From contig QNGA01000008.1 in NCBI GenBank assembly GCA_003298465.1, forward strand, positions 62,001 to 126,000: 64,000 nucleotides of DNA, read 5' to 3'. Of the stretch, positions 8,245 to 16,676 are shown one piece after another. The notes under the pieces were generated by a model. It was not told the origin of the DNA. It saw only the letters and a list, made by a program, of their open reading frames with translations, and did no database searches. The number at the start of each line of letters is the position of its first letter. Position 1 is the stretch's first letter. Made by a program: the position numbers and the translations under genes. Source of the DNA: a halophilic archaeon. Its GTDB lineage: Archaea; Halobacteriota; Halobacteria; Halobacteriales; Haladaptataceae.

Positions 8245-8852
8245 GTCATCGCCTCTTCATCGCTCACTTGCCCGAAATCCCGATAATACTGACCGACTGC
8301 ACGGAAGTCCTGAGGTATCTGTAGAGCGATGACCTCATCGGCTTCTGATTCGAGTTGCTGGATCGAATCCGGCGATCCGACCGGTACTGCGAGCACGACG
8401 TAGGTAGCGTCAGCCTCCTGAACCTGCCGAAGACAGGCCATGGCGGTCGCACCCGTTGCCACACCATCATCGACGACTACGACCTGTTTGCCGCTCAGCT
8501 CCGGTAATCGCCCACCTTCGCGATACTGTTCGACCTTTTGACGGGCGGCCTCCGCTTCGAGCTCGCGTTCTTCCTCGATGTAGTCATCGGAGATCTGTAA
8601 TCGTTCGACGAGATCGTCGTTGAGCCAGAGAGTTCCGTCGCTGGCGACGGCGCCGATGGCAAGCTCTGGGTTGGTCGGGGCACCGATCTTTGATGCGACG
8701 ACGATATCGAGCGGCACGTCGAGCGCGTCCGCGACTGGCCGTGCGACCGGAAGCCCCCCTCGTGGAATACCGAGTACGATGTCGGCGTCGACATCTACTT
8801 CCATTAATCGTGTTCCGAGACGCTCGCCAGCATCTTTGCGATCCTGAAACAT
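8211..8852 (-). CDS. Phosphoribosyltransferase family protein
   Basis: A 213-residue protein with a type-I phosphoribosyltransferase fold. The PRPP-binding loop is VVVVDDGVATGATA. The N-terminus has VLGIPRGGLPVARPVADAL, the conserved PRGG motif of the Rv0571c-like group, and later KIGAPTNPELAIGAVASDG. Members of this group are often next to Usp, hydrolase or dienelactone hydrolase genes, and their substrate is not settled. The start at 8852 is the first ATG after the intergenic gap. The last 10 or so codons overlap the transposase scrap on the other strand, so the C-terminus may have been rewritten by the insertion. Confidence 0.8.
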   Translation of the reverse strand: MFQDRKDAGERLGTRLMEVDVDADIVLGIPRGGLPVARPVADALDVPLDIVVASKIGAPTNPELAIGAVASDGTLWLNDDLVERLQISDDYIEEERELEAEAARQKVEQYREGGRLPELSGKQVVVVDDGVATGATAMACLRQVQEADATYVVLAVPVGSPDSIQQLESEADEVIALQIPQDFRAVGQYYRDFGQVSDEEAMTYLDSKGTARE

Positions 8853-8968
8853 GCTCTCCCTCGACTAACGTATTGGTTCCACGCGTTTGTGGTTGTCGTC
8901 CCCCGATGCGAAGGAGGTGTCTTTCAATGTAAATGACTTTGTTCAGGCGTCGGTTAGGTGGCTCGGAT

Positions 8969-9228
8969 TTAGATCAAGCGTGTTTCATCATAGTGTTCTG
9001 CGACCAGTTCGAGAATACGATTATATCGGCGTTCGTCGTAATGATAACGAACACCGAGAATTCTTCTGGTGTGACTTCCTCTAGATTTGTTAGCTCGAAG
9101 TGACAAACCGCATATCGCTCAATAGTAGGCAGCTACTTGGGTTCTGAAACGTGACTGGCGGCCCATGCTCCAAATGCGATCACAACAGCGTCGCCAGTGT
9201 ATTCCCCCTCGTTTTGTTTGAACGCGAG
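8969..9228 (-). pseudogene. Decayed unrecognised gene remains
   Basis: Three coding-like pieces lie on the minus strand. One (9133-9228) reads KQNEGEYTGDAVVIAFGAWA and ends ASHVSEPK before a TAG. A second, just downstream, reads ERYAVCHFELTNLEEVTPEEF. A third, in another frame, reads RYHYDERRYNRILELVAEHY and ends DETRLI at 8969. The second and third would join by a single frameshift. None has a start codon. I do not recognise the families. Confidence 0.35.
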
Positions 9229-9271
9229 CTATGGTGGCATTCACCTTCTAGGCGGGTATTCGTTCATAAAT

Positions 9272-9562
9272 ATGATCTCGAGTTCTTTCCCGTCACCTTT
9301 TCCTGATGACGCGCGTATCGAAGCCATGGTCCGCTCTCGAACGGTCACAGCGTTAGTCGGGGTTTTTGCAAGTCTCCTCATAAGTGCTCTTCTCTGGTGG
9401 TATTTCGATAGCTTCGTCTTTTTCTTGTTCGTGCCGTTTGTCCCCTTTTTCTTCCGAAGCACAGAGCCAGAAGTGCAGCCTCGGCAATGTCCAACGTGTG
9501 GGTTTCAGACGACGAACGAGGCCTACGAATACTGTCCACGAGATGGAACGAGATTAGAGTAA
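9272..9562 (+). CDS. Two-TM membrane protein with a C-terminal zinc ribbon
   Basis: A 96-residue protein. A short cytosolic start is followed by one long or two closely spaced hydrophobic segments (TALVGVFASLLISALLWWYF and FVFFLFVPFVPFFF). The tail QCPTCGFQTTNEAYEYCPRD carries a CxxC plus YCPxDG zinc-ribbon motif. Small membrane-tethered ribbons like this are frequent in haloarchaea, without known function. The ATG at 9272 was chosen because the upstream in-frame region is not acidic or membrane-like. Confidence 0.65.
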   Translation: MISSSFPSPFPDDARIEAMVRSRTVTALVGVFASLLISALLWWYFDSFVFFLFVPFVPFFFRSTEPEVQPRQCPTCGFQTTNEAYEYCPRDGTRLE

Positions 9563-10003
9563 ACGGTCTCCAGTTCCGTACCCTTTCGACGTCGATTCTC
9601 TTGGGATCGTTGAATTTACCGATTAAAGTTACAGAATTTCTGTAGAATATCTTGTGGGTGATTTCCATCGACGATAAGCCGACGACCTAAAAAGTAGCCA
9701 TTATTGTATGAGTGAGTACTGTTTCGGAATGATAAACAACAGCCGTGAATGGACGGAGCGATTCTACTAAATTGAAATTCTCGGCTATCGTCAACTCGTG
9801 ACCGCTTATGGAGAGTATTGGGGTGTTTTAAAGGGAATTGAAGCGGATAGATTACTACCGTAAGGACAGCTGCTAGCAGAAACCCTTAATTTAATAACTT
9901 GCTTACAGAAAACACTAATGGTACGCCGATTCACCTCGTTCAGAGGGAATCTCTTACTGATGGAGTTGCCCACCGACACCTCTTGGCAAGTACGATTAAG
10001 ACT
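9563..10003. other. Intergenic stretch
   Basis: No gene is supported in these 440 bases. A 15-base palindrome, TACAGAA-T-TTCTGTA, lies at 9630-9644. The region before 10004 is AT-rich and may hold the promoter of the DoxX-like gene. Confidence 0.35.
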
Positions 10004-10495
10004 ATGGCAGACAATTTCTACCGTATGTTGGATCGACTCCACCAGCGATTAGCCGCCGATTCAGAGCCTACTGAGCAGAGGGCAGTCCCCGACATGGAAA
10101 CCGACACACAAGACGTCACTAAGACGGCGCTCTTTCGACTTGGCCGGTTGGTGTATGGGGGAATACTGACGATGATGGCGGTAGATGGGCTTCGGAATGT
10201 TGAAGAGCGTGCCCAGTATGCGGAAGCGAAAGACGTGCCGGTGCCTAAGTTTGCGACGATGACCTCTCATTGGGTGTTGTTGGTCGGTGGCATTGGGATC
10301 TCTCTGTGGCGATTCCCCGCGCTTGCGGCGAGTGCCATTGTTACCTTCTTTTTGACTGTAACTCCAGAAATGCATGACTTTTGGAATATCGATGATCCCG
10401 AACAGAAACAACAGCAAATGATTCACTTTCTTAAGAATATGGCGCTTCTCGGGACGGCACTGATATTGCTCGGACTCGCAGAACACGAAGAATGA
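10004..10495 (+). CDS. DoxX-like membrane protein
   Basis: A 163-residue protein. The first 45 residues are charged. The rest shows four hydrophobic segments with LGRLVYGGILTMMAVDGLRN, KDVPVPKFATMTSHWVLLVG and a late FFLTVTPEMHDFW. This layout is the DoxX family, which includes thiosulfate:quinone oxidoreductase subunits and many uncharacterised membrane proteins. The start at 10004 (MADNFYRMLDRLHQR) was preferred to the ATG at 9899, whose extra 35 residues look non-coding. The gene converges on a broken protease gene. Confidence 0.75.
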   Translation: MADNFYRMLDRLHQRLAADSEPTEQRAVPDMETDTQDVTKTALFRLGRLVYGGILTMMAVDGLRNVEERAQYAEAKDVPVPKFATMTSHWVLLVGGIGISLWRFPALAASAIVTFFLTVTPEMHDFWNIDDPEQKQQQMIHFLKNMALLGTALILLGLAEHEE

Positions 10496-10540
10496 TATCC
10501 TTCTCGCCGTAAATGGCGGGATTCTTTCGCTATTTAGAAA

Positions 10541-11090
10541 TTGATCCATCGCTTTTTTCGCCATGTCGGCCATGATCAGCGTTTCGTCGTCGATATCAGC
10601 GGCATTTTTCTTATCGACAGCTGTGAGTATCGATGCTGCTGGATACTCTCCCAACTATGGGTCAATCGGACCAAGGACGACATTTCGATCCATTACCACC
10701 TTGTCGGCAGCAAGTGAAAGTAATGTTCCACCGCTAATCGCGTAATGCAGGACGAATACTGTGACGTCACTTGGATATTCAACAAGGGCTTCGGCTATCT
10801 GTTCGGCAGCCAAGACGAGGCCCCCGGGGGTATTCAACACAAGATCATCTGTTTTCCGAATTGCTCGGAGGACAGCTTCGGAATCCTCGATATCAAGATA
10901 ACGAGAGACGGCGACACCCAGAAATACAATTATTCCTATCAATGAATTTAGACATCACTCGATAACCCCGTTCGGCCTCTAATTTCCCGAGTGTAGAATT
11001 CCGTTGGTATCGTTGGTGATACCGAGTAATGAATAGAAGGACAACTGAGAGAACGATGAAGATGAGAAAAAGATCATTAATGAGCGACAT
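10541..11090 (-). pseudogene. Broken SDH-type Clp-fold serine protease gene
   Basis: The minus strand starts MSLINDLFLIFIVLSVVLLF, a membrane anchor, and runs to about 10950. After a frame change the protease fold follows: RYLDIEDSEAVLRAIRKTDD, LNTPGGLVLAAEQIAEALVE, HYAISGGTLLSLAADKVVMD and VVLGPIDP. A TAG at 10655-10657 then replaces the glutamine of the normal PQLGEYPAAS. The frame continues LGEYPAASILTAVDKKN to about 10541, where homology ends. The SGG catalytic serine motif is kept. One frameshift, one nonsense codon, a small deletion before the LNTPGG and loss of the C-terminus make it non-functional. Confidence 0.8.
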
Positions 11091-11343
11091 GCGATTGCTC
11101 CTTACAGAGGTCTCTTATCGGCTTATCATCGGCTAATATGAGAAAGTTCATTTTTCACACCTACCGCTACAGTTTGGAATCACGTCCCTTAATCGTTTCT
11201 TCATCAGGCATAGCTCTCCTTCGACGTAACTCGTTGTTCTTCCTTGAATTCAGGATGAGTAAAATAGTGGACTTGGTCGGTGAGCACTGCGACAGGCGAA
11301 CGTAGGGCTGTGGACGGGATTGACTCCTTTCGACACCGCGGCG

Positions 11344-13140
11344 CTAAGTCGCGTAGTAGTCGCCCGAATCCTTCTGCTCCCTGTCCTTCTGACTGCCCGG
11401 TTTGTTTGCACGGGGGCGACCGGTGTTTGGATCCTTCCGGAACGTCACGCCGACGGTCTTCAGGAACCGGTTCATCCCCTGGCGGACCGGTTCAGGCGTT
11501 CGACCGACGCCGCTGGCTCCCGGTTCGCCCTCGAACACCATCGCGCGGTCAGAGAGGTAGTCCAGCAACAGGAGGTCGTGGTCGACGACGAGACACGGCG
11601 ATCCGGTTCGCTCGACGAATTGGCGGAGGGTCGCCGCGAACGAGGTGCGTTGATTCACATCGAGGTACGCGGACGGTTCGTCCAGCAGGTACGCGTCGGC
11701 GTCCCTAGCGAGCGCAAGCGCGATGCTGGCGCGCTGGAGTTCGCCACCGGAGAGATCGGCGATCTGCTTGTCGAACAGGGGTTCGAGGTCGAACGGTTCC
11801 TGGATACCCGTTTGGAACTCCCGGTCGTACACATCGACTTGGCCAGCGAATAATTCCTGTACCGTGCCCTCGAAGGAGGGGTCGAGGTACTGTGGTTTGT
11901 ATGAGAGCGTGATGTTCGCGTCCACCTCGCCTTCGTCGGGTTCGAGCGACCCCGCCAGCAGCCTCGCAAACGTGGTCTTTCCGAGGCCGTTGCGGCCAAA
12001 GATACCGAGAATCTCTCTGCCGTGGATAGTGCCGGATTCCACCCGGAGCGAGAACGAGTCGAACTCCTTCCGCAGCGCCGGGAATTCGAGGACGGGTGGC
12101 CCTTCGATCTCCCGCCGGCTGGACCGCTGGAGAAAGTTGACGGCAGTCTCCCGGATCCGGACATTCTCGGCCTGCAAGTGGCCCTCTAAGAACTGGTTGA
12201 TGCCCCGACGGGCGGAGAGCGGCCGCGAAACAACCCCAAATCCACCGGGGTCGCCGTAGAACACGTGGACTTCGTTCGATGCGACGTCGAGGGTGATGAG
12301 GTCGTGGTCGACGACAATCACCTCGTGCCCGTCTGCGAGGTCGGCGAGTACTCGCGCAACGGTCAGCCGGTGGCTGACGTCGAGGTATGACGAAGGTTCG
12401 TCGATTAAGTATATGTCCGCGTCGGCGATGAGCGTCGCTGCAATTGCAGTGCGCTGGAGTTCACCACCTGAGAGGTCGGCGACCCGGCGGTCGCCGATGT
12501 GATTGAGTTGTAATCGGTCAACAAGCTCCTCACGTGTATTCCGTTCGTCACGCTCCGCCAGGAGTTCTCGGACGGTCCGGTCGTAGCGGTCGGTGAGTTG
12601 GTCGATTCGTTGCGGTTTGTACGCCGCTCGGACATTCCCGTCCCGCAACTTCTCGAGATAGTTCTGTACCGCGGTTCCGCGGAATTCACGGACAATCGTG
12701 TCCCAGTCCGGTTCGTCGTCGAGATTTCCGAGGTTCGGCCGCAGACGACCGCCGAGAATCCGGAGTGCGGTTGATTTCCCGACGCCGTTTGGTCCCAGGA
12801 GGCCGACGACGTGATTCTCAACAGGTGCCGGGAGTTCGTAGAGGCGGAACCCATTTTCGCCGTATTGATGTACCAGCTCCCCACGTTGGGCGGGTAGTCG
12901 AACGATTTTGATTGAATCGTTGGGTATCTTGTTCGCGACAATGCGGTGCTCTTCAATGACTGCGTCATCGTCGATGTGAAGTTCGCCGTCCTCGGTGACA
13001 TAGAAGCCTTTGCGTCCGCTTGACTGATTAAGGGGGTCGTACTTCACGGCGATGTTTCGCACTTCGTCGGTGACCTCGTCTTGGTCGATGGTGGCTACGT
13101 ACCGGTCCTTTTGTGCCGCCCGGGACTGGGCGTCTCCCAT
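11344..13140 (-). CDS. ABCE1/Rli1-like twin ABC ATPase lacking the FeS-cluster cysteines
   Basis: A 598-residue soluble protein with the ABCE1 (Rli1) layout: an N-terminal ferredoxin-like domain of about 90 residues, then two ATPase domains. ATPase 1 has GPNGVGKST, LSGGELQRTAI and YLIDEPSSYLD. ATPase 2 has GRNGLGKTT, LSGGELQRASI and YLLDEPSAYLD. Normal ABCE1 has eight cysteines holding two 4Fe-4S clusters needed for ribosome splitting. Here the region keeps the framework (KYDPLNQSSG, NKIPNDSIKIVRLP) but no cysteine remains before the first Walker A. The protein must therefore act without clusters. The ATG at 13140 is preferred; a GTG seven codons upstream is possible. It probably represents a second, diverged copy in the genome (inference). 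Confidence 0.85.
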   Translation of the reverse strand: MGDAQSRAAQKDRYVATIDQDEVTDEVRNIAVKYDPLNQSSGRKGFYVTEDGELHIDDDAVIEEHRIVANKIPNDSIKIVRLPAQRGELVHQYGENGFRLYELPAPVENHVVGLLGPNGVGKSTALRILGGRLRPNLGNLDDEPDWDTIVREFRGTAVQNYLEKLRDGNVRAAYKPQRIDQLTDRYDRTVRELLAERDERNTREELVDRLQLNHIGDRRVADLSGGELQRTAIAATLIADADIYLIDEPSSYLDVSHRLTVARVLADLADGHEVIVVDHDLITLDVASNEVHVFYGDPGGFGVVSRPLSARRGINQFLEGHLQAENVRIRETAVNFLQRSSRREIEGPPVLEFPALRKEFDSFSLRVESGTIHGREILGIFGRNGLGKTTFARLLAGSLEPDEGEVDANITLSYKPQYLDPSFEGTVQELFAGQVDVYDREFQTGIQEPFDLEPLFDKQIADLSGGELQRASIALALARDADAYLLDEPSAYLDVNQRTSFAATLRQFVERTGSPCLVVDHDLLLLDYLSDRAMVFEGEPGASGVGRTPEPVRQGMNRFLKTVGVTFRKDPNTGRPRANKPGSQKDREQKDSGDYYAT

Positions 13141-13361
13141 AGAGTAACCTAGTAGACTCACCTTTAAGTGAATTCCTGCATTCTCGGCCGTTCGAAGTAT
13201 TACGTGCCTTTCGGTCGGTCTATCCTTAGATTACAAGCGTTTCTTGTTTTCCTTCTCCGGTTATAAAGAGTGTAAGGCGAATACCTCCTCCTTTATGCGG
13301 AGAAAGAAGCCGACATGGTGCGTAACACTTCACTGTTCGGACGCCCACCCGAGTTTCTAAC

Positions 13362-13378
13362 GTCACAGTTTTTGTGAC
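13362..13378. repeat. Short hairpin
   Basis: GTCACA, five-base loop GTTTT, TGTGAC: a perfect six-base-pair stem. It is 118 bases upstream of a longer hairpin in the same intergenic region. Confidence 0.4.
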
Positions 13379-13495
13379 AGGTAATCCACTCAGCTAGTAG
13401 GAATTAGACGGACTAACGCGGAATCCGAACCACCCTTCGGAGGCTGCCTGTCCACCCAAACAACGAAGTAATCTCCGAAAGGGCAGTTGGTAAAC

Positions 13496-13518
13496 GGCAC
13501 ATCCTTAAAGGATGTGCC
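13496..13518. repeat. Perfect nine-base-pair hairpin
   Basis: GGCACATCC, loop TTAAA, GGATGTGCC. The stem is perfect and GC-balanced in otherwise non-coding DNA upstream of the broken serB. It resembles subterminal hairpins of IS200/IS605-type elements or a structured RNA stem, but no transposase lies beside it. Confidence 0.5.
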
Positions 13519-13671
13519 AGCGTGTCGGCTGCTCAAAGCATAGAAGACGATACCCCCTGAGTACACTAATACCACGACGGATTCCCTGAGCAAAACATTT
13601 TCCGAGTTCTTCATGAAACAATGTGACTTTGACTGTGAGTAGTTATGTAAACTGCACTCGAAGAGTTGCCT

Positions 13672-14316
13672 ATGTCACTCGTCGTCTTCGATTTTGACGG
13701 GACGCTTTCCCAGTCAGATCAAACAGTTCTTTTAGGGAGGGAGTACGACGTGGCGCGCGAGATCCGAGGACTAGCTGAACAGAGACTCCGTGGTGAGGTA
13801 GACTTCGAGACAACCCTCCGTCAACGGGTCTTACTTCTCAAAGGAATGCCAGAGCAGCAGGTTGAAAAGGCATTCAAGCGCTGTAAACTGCGTGACGGCG
13901 CTGTCGAGTTGATTCACGACCTTCATAAGTCCGACGTCCAGGTTGCCATCATCACTGGTAGTTTTGAGCAAGGCGTTGAGACAGCACTTGAGTGAGCCGA
14001 CGTCGGTGTAGATCACGTTATCGCGAATCATCTTGTAGTGGAAAACAGGGCGGTGACAGGCGACATCAAAGGCCCCCTACTCGATGGTCGAAAAGATCGG
14101 GCACTCGAAGAACTTGCTTTTTCTGAGCAAGTAAGTCTTGGAGAGACGATTGCGGTCGGCAATGGAGCTACGGATCTCTCGATGCTTCGCATCGCTGAAA
14201 CCGCCATCGGATTCAATCCAGTGCCTCTCGTTGAAGAGGACTGCGATATCGTCGTGACGTCAATTCGCAAACTCCGGCTATACTTTGAACAGCACGGCAT
14301 CATCGAGGTAGAGTGA
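13672..14316 (+). pseudogene. serB: Phosphoserine phosphatase-like HAD gene with one nonsense codon
   Basis: The frame is continuous from 13672 to 14316 except for a TGA at 13993-13995. The first part has the HAD motif VVFDFDGTLSQSD and then IITGSFEQGVETALE, the motif II region. After the stop the same frame continues ADVGVDHVIANHLV, then the lysine motif GRKDRALEELAF and the acidic motif VGNGATDLSMLRIAE. All four HAD motifs are kept, so the break looks recent. Intact homologues have a sense codon at this position. Read-through or a sequencing error cannot be excluded. If intact, it would dephosphorylate phosphoserine or a related substrate. Confidence 0.75.
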
Positions 14317-14695
14317 ATTTCTGGCTTTGCTGCGAACGATACTTCTTACTTCGATTATGATGGACTCAGAGCCTGGCAGTCTGTTAGAAGTCCTGAAATC
14401 TGATAAAAGAGCTTTGTAGAAACAACTCTTTTCCCCACCAGTCAAGAATCTCACCTTCGCTAAGGTTCACAACCAAATCATTCGGATATTTCAAACTCGA
14501 TCCATCGATCAAGTAAAGACTGAATACCGACGATTATTTGTGATTCTCAGGGTGGTGCACGAATGTTTGTGAGCACACCACGGGGCACCCAACCGTCATC
14601 ACCTGTTTGATACCGTCGCACTCGAATTGGTTCCCATTTTCCAGATCTATGGTATGAGGTGAGTTCATATCGGAAAGATGAATTGTCGACTGATT
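14317..14695. other. Intergenic stretch between convergent genes
   Basis: No gene is supported. The stretch contains an imperfect inverted repeat around 14552-14582 (GTGGTGC and GCACACCAC). It is flanked by the 3' ends of two convergent genes. Confidence 0.35.
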
Positions 14696-15061
14696 TTAGT
14701 TCCACTCGAAGCGTTCAGCTAGGGTGTAATCGATCGGACTCGCCTCTCCTTTGATTGGGGTTCCGTCATTAAGAGTTCCACGAACTGAGTCGCCGAGGCC
14801 GAGATTTCCGAGTGCCTCTACAGCTTCGTTGATCATAGCCTGTGATATACCTTCTAACCGAGTCATATCTTTTAATAATGCAGTCGATGTAACAGGATCA
14901 AGTTCTTCAGTTTCAAGTCGTCGATTTTCCTGCTTCACGCGCATTCCCAACAATCGATGGATCTCGCGAAGTCGGAAGGATATTGTCCACAGCTCATCAC
15001 GTGTATCCGATTGTGCCCTGGTTGCTCCCTCTTCTTCAGGCGAATTTGAAGTCCCCACCAT
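14696..15061 (-). CDS. Hypothetical acidic protein
   Basis: A 121-residue acidic protein beginning MVGTSNSPEEEGATRAQSDT. The middle is helical, with RDELWTISFRLREIHRLLGM and VTSTALLKDMTRLEGISQAM suggesting a helical bundle. The C-terminus NDGTPIKGEASPIDY is less ordered. I do not recognise the family. The opposite-strand frame over the same DNA is serine- and arginine-rich and was rejected as a shadow. Confidence 0.55.
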   Translation of the reverse strand: MVGTSNSPEEEGATRAQSDTRDELWTISFRLREIHRLLGMRVKQENRRLETEELDPVTSTALLKDMTRLEGISQAMINEAVEALGNLGLGDSVRGTLNDGTPIKGEASPIDYTLAERFEWN

Positions 15062-15220
15062 ACTCGATGATGCAGCTTACAAACTATTAAATATGACCAA
15101 CAATGTTTCACCGCCCATCGTTTGCCTGTACGACTTACGGGTTTTTATGGCCAGAACTTGAGACTGTAACAGAAACATCGTCAACGATTAATAGCCTCAA
15201 CGTGTCCACCCTTGTTCTCT

Positions 15221-15270
15221 TGTTTATTGCTCGTCAATACACGCTGACGAATCTCACTGAACAATAAACA
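15221..15270. repeat. Nested inverted repeats
   Basis: The outer arms are TGTTTATTG (15221-15229) and CAATAAACA (15262-15270). The inner arms are TCGTCA (15231-15236) and TGACGA (15245-15250). They lie between the divergent start of the 14696-15061 gene and the 3' end of the HalOD1 gene at 15352-15681. They could form a stem with an internal bulge or serve as a paired operator. Confidence 0.4.
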
Positions 15271-15351
15271 GTACAGAGTCTACAGATGGAGCGCCCCATG
15301 AGTAACGGTGCTGTCTCCTCATCCGTCTGTGTCACAATTACGCCACTGGAT

Positions 15352-15681
15352 TCAACTGTCTAATTCCGACTCGGCATGATGAATATCGATTGTGCCACAA
15401 CTGTCGACCGTGACGTGATACCCTTCATAGTTGAATTCAATCTCACCGTCGGTTTCTCGCAGTGTACCATCCATCTGTGGTCCAAACAGCGCATCAAGTG
15501 CCTCTGGATCGATGAAATCCGCGAGAAGCGTCAGTTCGGTGAGGTCAGCATCATTAAGTGTTGCAACAGCATTGATGAACTCCTCACTGACGCTGTCCGT
15601 TGTAGGATCGAATGCTATTTGATGAGTGTCAGTGGTCATCTGGTTGCCATTCTCATCAGTTAGAGGCGTACTATCGGTCAT
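15352..15681 (-). CDS. HalOD1 output-domain protein
   Basis: A 109-residue acidic protein. After about 30 residues of linker, the domain reads SVSEEFINAVATLNDADLTE, then LTLLADFIDPEALDALFGP and FNYEGYHVTVDSCGTIDIHH. This matches the HalOD1 domain, a haloarchaeal output module found alone or at the end of signalling proteins. The hallmark is the LxxLxDxIDPEALDALF region followed by a beta hairpin. An inner ATG would remove 14 residues. Two further members lie at 20719 and 25472. Confidence 0.75.
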   Translation of the reverse strand: MTDSTPLTDENGNQMTTDTHQIAFDPTTDSVSEEFINAVATLNDADLTELTLLADFIDPEALDALFGPQMDGTLRETDGEIEFNYEGYHVTVDSCGTIDIHHAESELDS

Positions 15682-15877
15682 AGTGAATACGGAGAAAAAC
15701 TTTTACAGTACAACGGATAGTTATGATACCGGCTATATTCGGATTCCGTGGTACGAAGAATCGAAGTCACTAACGAGAGCTACTTTTAGTATGTGCTCTA
15801 GTCTGTCAACCTCTGGCCGAACTCTCTAACTACTTCTATGGGGTAGAGTGAAGACGACAGCAGCGATACTATCACAT

Positions 15878-16243
15878 ATGCAAATTGCTCTTATTGCCCA
15901 CGACAAGAAGAAACCCGATTTAGTCGGATTTGTACGAGAAAATATCGACCAGCTTTCGTCTGTTGATTGCATCTCAACTGGCACAACAGGCCAACGGCTC
16001 AATGCAGAAACTGATCTTACTGTTGAGCCAAAGGAATCCGGACCGCTTGGTGGTGATATGATGATTGGGGCTGCAGTGGCTGCTGGCGACTGTCAAGCCG
16101 TGATCTTTCTCCGTGACCCATTGACCGCACAACCGCATGAACCGGATATTAACGCTCTCCTGCGAGTGTGCGACGTTCATGACGTTCCTCTAGCAACAAA
16201 TCTTGCAAGTGCAGATGCCATCATCGATGAGTTGGTCAGCTGA
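15878..16243 (+). CDS. mgsA: Methylglyoxal synthase
   Basis: A 121-residue enzyme that converts dihydroxyacetone phosphate to methylglyoxal, a bypass of lower glycolysis. The conserved elements are all present: MQIALIAHDKKKPDLVGF at the start, ISTGTTGQRL for phosphate binding, SGPLGGDMMIGAAV with the catalytic Asp, and FLRDPLTAQPHEPDI with the His and Asp of the active site. The length is slightly short for the family (about 120-150) but complete. The ATG at 15878 aligns with the family start; an upstream GTG at 15848 adds a non-conserved lead. The gene stands alone. Confidence 0.9.
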   Translation: MQIALIAHDKKKPDLVGFVRENIDQLSSVDCISTGTTGQRLNAETDLTVEPKESGPLGGDMMIGAAVAAGDCQAVIFLRDPLTAQPHEPDINALLRVCDVHDVPLATNLASADAIIDELVS

Positions 16244-16321
16244 TTTTATTTGAACGGCAATTCGTTGTAGAGTGACTGCCCCGAACGATAATCGTCGCTT
16301 TAGCTCAGTACAAGCGATGTA

Positions 16322-16435
16322 CTACGTACCAGCTGCGGGTTCGCAATGGATACAACGACCAACGATGCCCTCAAGACATTGATTAGCTTGCTCGACCGAG
16401 TGTGGACACTCGTAGCGGCCATTGCTGCTAAACAT
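16322..16435 (-). CDS. Very small cysteine-containing protein
   Basis: A 37-residue frame reading MFSSNGRYECPHSVEQANQC and LEGIVGRCIHCEPAAGT. Two zinc-knuckle halves are visible (CPH and CIHC), with one further cysteine between them. The pattern YECPHC...CxxC is common in small haloarchaeal zinc proteins; here the first knuckle is CPHS, so it may be degenerate. It lies antisense in the leader of the HTH gene at 16677. Confidence 0.35.
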   Translation of the reverse strand: MFSSNGRYECPHSVEQANQCLEGIVGRCIHCEPAAGT

Positions 16436-16676
16436 TTTAAGAGTTTGCCGATTGAAGTAACCGTCTAGCAGATCTCGAAGCGTGCCCAACGAGAGCGGAC
16501 ATCACATAACACGACTTATTGAACAATATATACGTAGTGGTGTTAGGCGGTTTGCGGTGGGTGACCTTTCAGTATCCGTGATAATAGCCATGCCCATGGA
16601 AAGTCTTGACCCAGTCAGGCTTGTTGGACGATCGTTTTCAACCAACTTTCATTATATTCCACACGAACACTCTCAT

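Larger units (their letters stand above)
13141..13671. other. Intergenic region with two hairpins
   Basis: A 530-base stretch between two divergent genes. A TATA-like GGTTATAAAG lies near 13259. Two perfect hairpins are listed separately. A minus-strand open frame over 13390-13614 is rich in rare patterns and I do not call it. The region could encode a structured RNA or hold the end of a lost mobile element. Confidence 0.4.

Noticed and set aside
10061..10654. 197-codon minus-strand frame opposite the DoxX-like gene
   Set aside because: Only its first 38 or so codons are real, as the tail of the SDH-type protease relic; the rest is antisense noise.
11655..12259. Long open frames on both strands inside the ABCE1-like gene
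   Set aside because: They are Ser/Arg/Pro-rich shadows of a well-supported acidic gene.
13390..13614. 74-codon minus-strand frame
   Set aside because: Not acidic, spans a perfect hairpin, and resembles no family.
13993..13995. Selenocysteine at the TGA of the serB-like gene
   Set aside because: Selenocysteine is not known in haloarchaea, the site is not catalytic, and no following stem-loop was seen; a nonsense change is simpler.
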